A DNA stretch of 64,000 nucleotides from Owenia fusiformis (Eukaryota; Annelida; Polychaeta; Sabellida; Oweniidae), in the NCBI GenBank assembly GCA_903813345.2, contig CAIIXF020000002.1, positions 22,642,455 through 22,706,454 on the forward strand, read 5' to 3'. The translations under genes were made by a program, and so were the position numbers. Below are positions 58,701 through 64,000 of this stretch, one piece after another; the first letter of the stretch is position 1; each line of letters begins with the position of its first letter. Under the pieces are notes generated by a model. That model made no database searches. It was not told the origin of the DNA and was given only the letters and a program-made list of their open reading frames with translations.

Positions 58701-61525
58701 TTTCCCTGGCGCCTCTGACAATACAGAAACAGGATTAACCTGTTGCTCAAAAGAGTCCACCTATAAGTCCAAAATCCATGTATGAGTTTAAAATGAATAA
58801 AAATGGATTTTTATCATTAAATAATTTGGCAGGATATAATTCACAAAAATACCAAGTTTAGAATGTGTTCGATAAAATTAGGAGCCAATCTGGGAGCATA
58901 CCAATGAACCTACCAATGAACTCAGGCCTTACCCACAACAGGCCAAGCTTTAACATAATCACCCGACCTCCTCTTAAGCGTAGCTAAATCTTGAGTCTTT
59001 GTACTTTGTCTTTAGACATCACCTTCTGGGAAACGGTCTCCGGGAATTCCATCTCCAAAGAGATCACCATCTACAGAAGGCAATCCAATCCTCGACACAA
59101 TCGTGAATGAGTCTCGGCGCCCGAGAAGTTCGACGATAGGAAGTACTCTGGATGATAACCAGTTGAAGGCACTCCAGCATTCTAGACTGCTTGAAATTAA
59201 AACTGAACAGAAACAGGATAAACCTGTCGCTCAAAAGAGTCCACCTAGAAGTAGAAAATCCATGTAAGATTTTAAAGTGATGAAAAAAATTTTATCATTA
59301 AATAAATTGGTAGGATAATTCACAAAAAATTCTCTCATAACTACCTGTATCGCAAAAAGCAGAATTTGCTTCAGAAGATTGGCAACACTGTATTGTATTG
59401 TACACATTGTATAGACATGTACCTAATCTATAATATGTAAAGTTTTAGGCAGATTAAGGCATATGTAAAGTTTTAGGCATATGTAAAGATTTAGGCTTTA
59501 GGCAGATTCAGGCATATGTAAAGTTTTAGGCAGATTTAGGCATATGTAAGGTTTTAGGCAGATTTAGGCATATCTAAAGTTTTAGGCAGATTGTGCAGAT
59601 TAATGTTATTATTACAATCTGATAATCATTTTCAGGTTTATTCAAGCAAGTGCTCTTCCTGATGGAAGTCACATGAGTTCAGGTTCTACTTCTCCGTTGC
59701 TATCCCCTGGGTCAGGCTGCACAACCCCTGCTGAGCACCACACCCCACCAGAGACCCCCACAGGCCATGATGCAGCAGAGACCAATCAGGTCACTCCTGC
59801 TGCTGGTGAGGCACGTCGCAGACGGCAGTCATACAGGATGGGGATATTCAACAAAGTTGTGACTCCTGCAAGACACAGTCGTAGAGAATCACACAGTATA
59901 ACAGGTACAGCATTGTGAATTGTATTGCATTGATGTTAATCTATTCTCCACATTTATGCTGGAAAACATACTCTAATACTCTACGTCTTCATTAAAGTTC
60001 CATAAAGTCATACTGTATGTTTTGAGATATACTGTGGAAATGTCGGTACAATTCTGCTGACAGTAAGATTTTGTGTGTACCAGAGCAAAGGACTAGTCTC
60101 GGTTTGGAAAACGAAGTTTATCAGTCTACTGCACGTTAGGCCTGCTTGGACAATTTTGATACTTTTACATATTATAGATTTAAATGTTTTCTTTTGAATA
60201 TGCATAATTTAATTTGGGTGTTATTTCTACATTTTTCATAAAAAAAATTATTAGCCGAGTAGACTCTTCTCCAAACCGAGACTTGTCTTTTCAACAATTC
60301 AGTTGAGTCAATTTTTCACCAAAGTTTTCACCAGGATACATACCAAATGGATGAACTACACAGAAACTAAGTGTAGTAGCCTGAATATTAGGAATATTTT
60401 TGTTTGATTTTAGATGATTTACTGGAGAATGATCCCTGGCATCCACCTGAAGGGAGAAGGTTCTCCTGTAAGGAAGACATCCATATGCTTTGGAAGAAAG
60501 CAATCCAGGATACCATACTGCTGATCAGAATGGAGAAAGAGAACCACACTCTTCAAGGTATGTTTTGATTAAATTCCCTTTAATGTATTCACTTTTCAAA
60601 AGCCTTCCAACTTTAAACATTCAGGCAAAGTTTTTTGTGATCATAAGCCCCTCAAGGTATACATTAAGATGTCAATTCATGGCATCATTTCAACAGCAAA
60701 CTTTATAGCTACCATGGTGCTGTTTGAATTAGTGATAATACGAAATCAGCAAAAGCCTATTTCTCAACACATTTATCCTACAGCACATGACATTGAATTC
60801 TGTGTTTTTTCAGTGTTTTTAGGGCTTGTTTTTTCTAGCTTCACTAATATTGCTTTTTGAGTATACCATGATTCATTCATTGGTTGAAATAACTAATTTC
60901 ATTGTGAAACAGGCAGCATTTTTGATGGTGCTACAGCTTTTAATAGTTGGATCCTTGCGGTCAAAGGTAGGAATTGAGCAACAGTGTTATCATGATGGCT
61001 TATATAATCGTGTGTATAATAGTCTTTTCGTGTGTAGTTTTTGTCACCTTTGTAGTTTTTAGGTAAGTTTAAAGATGCAAGCTACAGTCAAATGTCATTT
61101 AGTTGCTTGTATTGTATTGTGCATCTTGTGTGTTTTAGGTTCATCACATTGCTTCATATTTGTATCAATACTTTACATTATAGTCATTTTTTTTGTATCT
61201 CGAAATTGCTATTGTCTCATTTCAAAGCCATTATGAATAGGACCTCTCTTATAGTTTCAGCATTTCACTTTGTATAGATGTCATTTGAGTTATGTAGGAA
61301 ACACCAATCATTTTATGTATAGATGTCACTTCACTTCAGAGGGGGATATTTCCCATGAGCCTCTCTGTTATTAACAACTTATTTGTACCATGAGAGAAAA
61401 TTCTTTGATGGTTTATGTTTAAAGACATCCTTTACTAAAATTGAAGTTTGTGTCACATTTAACAGTTCAATCAGCCCATGATGACCTGCAAACAATGGGA
61501 ATGCTGTATGAATCGGTATCAAGGG
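28362..61525 (+). CDS. TBC1D1/TBC1D4: TBC1D1/TBC1D4 (AS160) homologue, coding exons 1-12 (3' part outside window)
   Basis: A Rab GTPase-activating protein that restrains GLUT4-type vesicles until phosphorylated by Akt or AMPK (family knowledge). Exons: 28362-28709, 39811-40470, 41457-41552, 47224-47350, 50121-50212, 55451-55582, 57740-57841, 58237-58323, 59016-59263, 59636-59904, 60414-60557, 61466-61525. All are GT-AG with agreeing phases. First PTB domain about residues 14-130 ([20 protein letters not shown]). Second PTB about 150-411, split by a ~130-residue low-complexity insert ([16 protein letters not shown]; later [43 protein letters not shown]). Then a conserved helical segment ([17 protein letters not shown]), Akt-type sites and the pre-GAP block [17 protein letters not shown]. 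The TBC domain is not here and should start beyond 64000. Invertebrates usually have one gene for the vertebrate pair, so the D1/D4 choice is left open. Confidence 0.94.
29566..29936. mobile_element. 371-bp TACCCT-ended element, copy 1
   Basis: Ends TACCCTTTGCATTCG and, inverted, TACCCTGCGTTCAG. An imperfect 8-9-bp flanking duplication (AAATTACTG / AAATTACTT). Carries TGACGTCA and several CCAAT/ATTGG words. Very like copy 2 at 43085-43454. Confidence 0.8.
30589..30744. mobile_element. Pogo/Tigger-like MITE
   Basis: CAGTTGAACCTGTATAAG at the left and CAGGTTTTACTG at the right, flanked by TA. Repeated GGTGTTCTACTT inside. Confidence 0.75.
31860..32040. repeat. Diverged copy of the GGGTGCAAAATT dispersed repeat
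   Basis: Shares TTTACAATTC, AAAATGGTCAAAATCTGCCA and GTGCAAGCC with the copies at 34022 and 37014. Confidence 0.5.
34022..34200. repeat. Dispersed repeat, GGGTGCAAAATT family
   Basis: TTGATCTCCCCAGGATTTTT, then GGGTGCAAAATTCCC and repeated GTGGGTGCAAG words. Close copy at 37014-37215; an inverted fragment around 10280-10345. Confidence 0.75.
34970..35715. repeat. Minisatellite, ~31-bp units
   Basis: Units such as GCCCATATGGTCAAACATAT followed by CTATTTATAA, grading into GCCAATAGAGTCAAAACATG then TCTGTTTATAA, about 24 copies. A 114-codon frame inside (35368-35712) is repeat translation. Confidence 0.9.
36226..36392. mobile_element. Pogo/Tigger-like MITE
   Basis: CAGTGAAACCTGTTTTTACT at the left and CAGGTTTTACTG at the right, TA-flanked. 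Confidence 0.75.
36460..37300. repeat. Duplicated MITE remnants
   Basis: A ~190-bp unit (AATGTGAATGAGxTGTTCATTT to TTGACTTTGTCxTCGGG) occurs at ~36588-36770 and ~36780-36950, with a partial third at 37228-37295. The GGGTGCAAAATT repeat (37014-37215) lies between. Confidence 0.7.
39811..40470 (+). CDS. TBC1D1/TBC1D4: TBC1D1/4 exon 2 (second PTB domain, first part)
   Basis: 660 nt, phase 0 at both ends, after an ~11.1-kb intron. Begins [15 protein letters not shown] and continues FEVLF-type strands as [18 protein letters not shown]. It then holds a charged, Ser/Asn-rich insert with a basic RRRRNSSGS patch (Akt/AMPK-like), and resumes the PTB fold with [19 protein letters not shown] and [11 protein letters not shown]. 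Confidence 0.95.
40471..41456 (+). other. TBC1D1/4 intron 2
   Basis: 986 bp; apart from the degraded MITE nothing is recognised. Confidence 0.6.
40670..40803. repeat. Degraded AGGCCCGTAGCC-type MITE
   Basis: CGTGGCCAGCTGTTTCCAAGGC, then TTCACTTTTCAAAAAATTCT and CACTTGAAAAGTxCT, matching the interior of the complete copy at 46978-47172. Confidence 0.65.
41457..41552 (+). CDS. TBC1D1/TBC1D4: TBC1D1/4 exon 3
   Basis: 96 nt, phase 0. Encodes [20 protein letters not shown] and [11 protein letters not shown], the central strands of the second PTB domain. Confidence 0.95.
43085..43454. mobile_element. 370-bp TACCCT-ended element, copy 2
   Basis: Nearly the same as 29566-29936, flanked by ACTATATGG on both sides (a 9-bp duplication). 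It sits inside a pogo-like MITE whose right end is CAGGTTTTACTG at ~43533-43544. Confidence 0.85.
43910..44765. repeat. Minisatellite, 19-bp unit
   Basis: GAAGCATAGTGGCATAATT with variants (ACTT, GCGGC, GGTGACATTATG), about 45 copies. Three units equal 57 bp, so all frames stay open; the long predicted frames here are artefacts. Confidence 0.95.
45270..45395. repeat. 24-bp tandem repeat
   Basis: About five copies of AATAACAATGAATATGACAT followed by GGAT or GAAT. Confidence 0.85.
46421..46603. mobile_element. 183-bp palindromic MITE
   Basis: GGTTATTTACTGGGAGGGAT pairs with its inverse at the right (ATCCCGACCAGAAATAACC). Internal ATATGATATTGACCGAGGG pairs with CCAAGGTCAATATCAT. Confidence 0.85.
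46978..47172. mobile_element. MITE with CAGGCCCGTAGCCAGGATT ends, copy 1
   Basis: CAGGCCCGTAGCCAGGATT at the left and AATCCTGGCTACGGGCCTG at the right, 19-bp perfect TIRs, with a poly-G tract inside. Ends 51 bp before TBC1D1/4 exon 4. Confidence 0.9.
47224..47350 (+). CDS. TBC1D1/TBC1D4: TBC1D1/4 exon 4
   Basis: 127 nt, phase 0 to phase 1. Encodes [20 protein letters not shown], the C-terminal PTB helix, and the cysteine-bearing [18 protein letters not shown]. Confidence 0.95.
47655..47735. mobile_element. Internally deleted TACCCT-ended element, copy 3
   Basis: Keeps only TACCCTTTGCATTTGTTTGA to CTTCATCTTC, then TTTAACTAGACTCTGGACGC and AGGGT. The ~290-bp middle of copies 1 and 2 is gone. 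Confidence 0.75.
48831..48962. repeat. 33-bp tandem repeat, 4 copies
   Basis: GTTGAAAAATATGGGATAAT then TAAxTTCCAAAAA, in TBC1D1/4 intron 4 (47351-50120), which otherwise shows nothing distinctive. Confidence 0.9.
49918..50075. repeat. Cluster of GGTACC palindromes before exon 5
   Basis: GGTACCGTACGGTAC, GGTACCGTATGGTACC (twice) and GGTACTGTACGGTACC, in about 150 bp ending ~45 bp upstream of the exon 5 acceptor. Confidence 0.85.
50121..50212 (+). CDS. TBC1D1/TBC1D4: TBC1D1/4 exon 5
   Basis: 92 nt, phase 1 to phase 0. Encodes [17 protein letters not shown] and [12 protein letters not shown], a helical linker. Preceded by a cluster of GGTACC palindromes (49918-50075). Confidence 0.92.
52164..52812. 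mobile_element. Outer MITE into which the foldback element inserted
   Basis: Left TATGACCTGAATCGATTGCAAA at 52164 is the reverse complement of the right end obtained by joining TTTGCAATCGATTCAG (to 52260) with the bases after the insert (GGTCATA, to 52812). The pre-insertion element was about 100 bp with ~22-bp TIRs, cut in its right TIR. Confidence 0.75.
52261..52800. mobile_element. 540-bp near-perfect foldback element carrying a first-exon-like sequence
   Basis: Arms 52261-52510 and 52551-52800 are 250 bp each and differ at one base by my reading; the spacer is 40 bp. Ends read CACTGCTACCCACC, flanked by direct repeat ATTCAG (52255-52260 and 52801-52806), a probable 6-bp target duplication. 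Each arm holds, from 52304 (or inverted from 52757), an ATG followed by AELPPGLGF and a GTAAGA donor, looking like a 5' UTR, short first coding exon and intron start of some gene. I do not recognise the gene, and no continuation exon is nearby. Confidence 0.85.
55368..55470 (+). repeat. Duplicated 3' splice site of exon 6
   Basis: TGTGTTTACAGGAGGTAAAT then CCCCAGTGTTCCT at ~55387-55420 is repeated 53 bp later as the real acceptor TGTGTTTACAGGAGGAGAAT then CCCCAGAGTTAT. Confidence 0.85.
55451..55582 (+). CDS. TBC1D1/TBC1D4: TBC1D1/4 exon 6
   Basis: 132 nt, phase 0. Encodes [20 protein letters not shown] and [19 protein letters not shown], matching the family's EKQKEHIHI-type helix. Its acceptor is duplicated 53 bp upstream. 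Confidence 0.93.
56840..57018. mobile_element. MITE with CAGGCCCGTAGCCAGGATT ends, copy 2
   Basis: Left end as in copy 1. The right end is shortened to CTACGGGTCTG after a poly-G tract. TBC1D1/4 intron 6. Confidence 0.85.
57740..57841 (+). CDS. TBC1D1/TBC1D4: TBC1D1/4 exon 7
   Basis: 102 nt, phase 0. Encodes [20 protein letters not shown] and [14 protein letters not shown], the conserved L.KNKAKRSL.ESLE-like segment of the TBC1D1/4 linker. Confidence 0.93.
58237..58323 (+). CDS. TBC1D1/TBC1D4: TBC1D1/4 exon 8
   Basis: 87 nt, phase 0. Encodes [27 protein letters not shown] fits the Akt consensus RxRxx(S/T), like the main regulatory threonine site in the vertebrate proteins (inference from position and motif). 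Confidence 0.85.
58530..58860. repeat. Two degraded copies of the exon 9 3' end in intron 8
   Basis: 58536-58625 and 58722-58860 resemble 59195-59330 (exon 9 tail, donor and intron start): AAACAGGATxAACCTGT, GCTCAAAAGAGTCCACCT, AAAATCCATGTA, then TTTTATCATTAAATAA. The second copy has an in-frame TAA. Confidence 0.8.
59016..59263 (+). CDS. TBC1D1/TBC1D4: TBC1D1/4 exon 9
   Basis: 248 nt, phase 0 to phase 2. Serine/proline-rich: [20 protein letters not shown], then [10 protein letters not shown] (RxRxxT, Akt-type) and [11 protein letters not shown] at the junction with exon 10. Degraded copies of its 3' end lie in the preceding intron. Confidence 0.87.
59445..59600. repeat. ~30-bp tandem repeat in intron 9
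   Basis: GGCATATGTAAAGTTTTAGG then CAGATTTA, about five copies. Confidence 0.9.
59636..59904 (+). CDS. TBC1D1/TBC1D4: TBC1D1/4 exon 10
   Basis: 269 nt, phase 2 to phase 1. Pro/Ser/Thr-rich, then [17 protein letters not shown] and RHSRRESHS. In vertebrates the equivalent block (RRxSWRQxIFLRV) precedes the GAP domain and has been linked to calmodulin binding; calmodulin binding here is inference. Confidence 0.9.
60414..60557 (+). CDS. TBC1D1/TBC1D4: TBC1D1/4 exon 11
   Basis: 144 nt, phase 1 at both ends. Encodes [20 protein letters not shown] followed by KENHTLQ, nearly the family's LWQKAILQQILLLRMEKENQKLQ motif just upstream of the TBC domain. Confidence 0.95.
61466..61525 (+). CDS. TBC1D1/TBC1D4: TBC1D1/4 exon 12 (last seen in window)
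   Basis: 60 nt, phase 1 at both ends. Encodes [20 protein letters not shown], aligning with the short segment (..SRDELQ....LDYEE..) that follows the LQ motif in the family. Short and less conserved, so less certain than the others. Confidence 0.72.
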
Positions 61526-61644
61526 GTAAGGCCCTTATTTAAGGCTAAGGGTTCCTGTACTTTATATTGGGGTAAGACCCTATGTAGTTGAGGGTCAGAA
61601 TGTGTCCTTTGGGTTAGGTGAGACCTATATTGTACATACATATA

Positions 61645-61740
61645 CAGGGTGTTCCATAAAGACTTTCTCTCTTTCACAGCCAATCTTGTGATATCTAGCA
61701 GCAACAGTTGATGGGGGAATAGTCATTTTGAAACACCCTG
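61645..61740. mobile_element. 96-bp mariner-like MITE
   Basis: CAGGGTGTTCCATAAAG at the left and TTTTGAAACACCCTG at the right, TA-flanked. 119 bp after exon 12. Confidence 0.8.
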
Positions 61741-62223
61741 TATATGTAGAGTTGATGGTCAGTCTGGTGCCATTTTGTAAGGTTGAGGGTTGAAACTTTT
61801 ATAGTCTTGTCTTTGCAGAACTTTTGACTTCGAGATCTCACAGAGATTGGTAGTTCTATTTGAATGTTACTTGTTAGCTTAGCATATTATTAGCTTAGAG
61901 TATAAGATTTCCTTTTTTCTTTATCATAATTTTCAGTTAGTATATATACGGTAGTATATTTACCTTGACTCAGTGCTAGGTTTAGCCTTGCCCTTAGTCA
62001 GTCTCTTTTACTTATCTTGATTTCTATTATGGTAATAATTCAAGATCAGATAAGTAAAAAATACCGACTTGGGCAAGGCTACGTACGCTTGGTTGCAATT
62101 TATGATATCTTGTGTTTTCTCTCTCTTTAGTAGTTAGTTTGCTTGTTTCGAGTTATATTGCTTGGTGTTGTTTTCTAGAGTAGTACATATAGCATGGAAT
62201 GTAGTTCATAGTAGTAATTGTAC

Positions 62224-62310
62224 AGTGAAACATGTAATGTGGAACACCTCTAGAAGTGGAACACTTTTTAGATGTTCCAAAGGTGTTCCACCTCGACAGG
62301 TTTTACACCA
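62224..62310. mobile_element. Pogo/Tigger-like MITE, short copy
   Basis: CAGTGAAACATGTAATGTGG at the left, GACAGGTTTTACACC at a mutated right end, with AAGTGGAACAC words between. Confidence 0.6.
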
Positions 62311-64000
62311 TGTTGTACTTGTATATTGTGATTGAAATATTGGTCGATGACATGAATTTTATTAGAATATTTGATAACAGGCAAAACAACTGAAAACAAC
62401 AAGAAATTATTTGAAATTTTAATATCAACATGAAAACAAAACTCGGGACAAGCAACAGGCAATTTTGGTAGAATCAACCTGAGAAAGTTGTCTGTTGCCA
62501 GCCGAAACTTCAGATGAAGCAATGTTTTTCTATCCAATATTAAGCAAGGATAGAGAAATTAAAATGCCATATTGTAAATAATTGTAGTTTTGAAGGTGAA
62601 GAAGTTCCCTATTAAATAAACTTCACGTGCCAGTTGTAGATTTTTGGAAATATTTTTAATTGCATTACATTTTCAGTTGCAAAACTACGTTAACAATGGC
62701 CCCCAATGATTATTTCCTATACTTGTGAAACACATGATTTTCTAATCTTGAATAATATACACCCAATTAAAGAACTTATGAAACGTGTGTCCTGGGAATT
62801 CACCAGATGTGTTGATAAATAAACCTCGCCTTCTATTTCATGTTGATCATGTTCATTCACGATGATTTACCTTAAACAATGTCAACATTTTACGAACTCT
62901 TATGAAATATTTACATTTTAATAGATAAGTGGAATATTTTGTTCCAATTTTGCTGAATTTTTGTATTTAAATATGACCATCTCATTTATTCACGGTTTTT
63001 CTTGAAGAAAAATATGCGAGAGTTATTTCACGTGATTCAAGTTCACACGTGTCAATTCGTGTCAAATACTTCACATGTAGAGTGCATCAGGTTATAACCT
63101 GCTTGAAATCTGTCCTCGTTCTGTATACCCTTGACAAGAGTTTCATTTCAATTACACTCTTTAAATGATGCATGATTCTTTGATCTGGCTTGTATTTAAC
63201 TTACTAATGATCTTAGCCTCAGCAATTTGCTTTATGGCAGCTCTACATTGGCTGTAGCTTCATAAAATTGATTTAGAAAATTTAAATCGTACTGCTTATC
63301 CCTATGTTTTATGCTGCATATTTATTTTGATTTTCGGAAGTTTGGACACCATATGGTTGCTGTAGATCAAATGTGGCTGAGACTTTAATCTGAAATCATT
63401 GAATCGGAAATCATTGTCCATAATAAGGGGAATGTCTTTTGAATTACTATATACCAAAAAAGGACCTGATAGAAGGCTGTTATGGTACTTGGGTGAACAA
63501 TTCTTTAAACAATTCTTTTTCCAGCCCTGCAATTTTTGCGCTGAGCCCATTTGTCTCTATGTACATCAAATATTTTAACAGTTTTTCCAGTTAAAGTTAT
63601 TAGTTATATAATTTGCTATATCTCAAAAACAAATCTATTCTGCACATGAAGTCAAAGTCTAATTAACTTTACTTTAGTTGGGGACTTTTGGAACTGATGT
63701 GCTTAGTTAAGAATAAGTTAAGAATTGTTGAACAGGAGAGGGTAGAGCTTTGATAAATGAGCCTACCAGTCACCCAGATTTATTGCAAAAGCAATAGAAT
63801 TGAATTGAATAAGATATTCTTTAATGATAAAATAAGTTTTGAATCAAACGCTCAATTCACCCTAAATTATAACCATTATACTGTTCAAATCACATACTTT
63901 TTTCATGGCCATATCTGCTATTTGTAATTTATTTTTTATATTACTATTGATATGATATCAAAGATAGGGGTCAGGTCAAAACAATCCAATGTCAATCAAA
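62311..64000. other. TBC1D1/4 intron 12, nothing recognised
   Basis: AT-rich. The next exons, carrying the TBC domain, are expected to the right. No coding frame here shows TBC motifs (the RxxxW or IxxDxxR type). Confidence 0.55.

Overview
The window is animal nuclear DNA, most likely from a marine invertebrate. It is AT-rich, has small exons with GT-AG introns of up to about 11 kb, and is packed with terminal-inverted-repeat (TIR) transposons, MITEs, LINE fragments and minisatellites. I see no operons, CRISPR arrays or other bacterial features. The phylum cannot be fixed from the sequence; a mollusc, brachiopod, hemichordate or cephalochordate would all fit.

Two conserved genes lie head to head around 28 kb, with start codons 478 bp apart. 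On the minus strand, 27883 down to 6887, are the first 18 coding exons (about 894 codons, every splice phase agreeing) of a C2CD3 homologue, a centriole-elongation and ciliogenesis protein. Its C-terminal exons are off the left edge or unrecognised below 6.9 kb. On the plus strand, 28362 to 61525, are 12 coding exons (about 788 codons) of a TBC1D1/TBC1D4 (AS160) homologue, a Rab-GAP regulator of GLUT4-type vesicle traffic. The window covers its PTB domains, phosphosite-rich linker and the basic segment before the GAP; the TBC domain itself must lie beyond 64 kb.

A third gene, an intronless nodulin-like MFS transporter (19315-21754, plus strand), is nested in the 7.6-kb intron between C2CD3 exons 7 and 8. 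Its coding sequence is cut by a 1013-bp Tc1/mariner-type element with long TIRs. The element sits in the loop between the two six-helix halves. Removing it with one copy of the TA target duplication leaves a perfect 474-codon frame. Upstream of the transporter is a dense array of transcription-factor-like motifs: eight inverted CCAAT boxes followed by four repeats of an E-box, a CRE-like site and an ETS site.

Region by region: 1-6.9 kb holds duplications, palindromic MITEs, a LINE fragment nested in a mariner-like MITE, and a 2.1-kb minisatellite. 6.5-15.4 kb holds C2CD3 exons 18 to 8, interrupted by a TIR element with repeated GCGCGCC subterminal motifs, a tRNA-Pro-like sequence and a truncated LINE. 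15.4-23 kb holds a 79-bp satellite, the regulatory array and the broken transporter. 23-28 kb holds C2CD3 exons 7 to 1. 28-64 kb holds the TBC1D1/4 gene with repeat-filled introns, including a 540-bp near-perfect foldback element that carries what looks like another gene's first exon.

The most notable observations are that foldback element, a 28-bp tandem array made of copies of a real exon/splice-donor junction, the seamless transporter insertion, and the motif array upstream of it.
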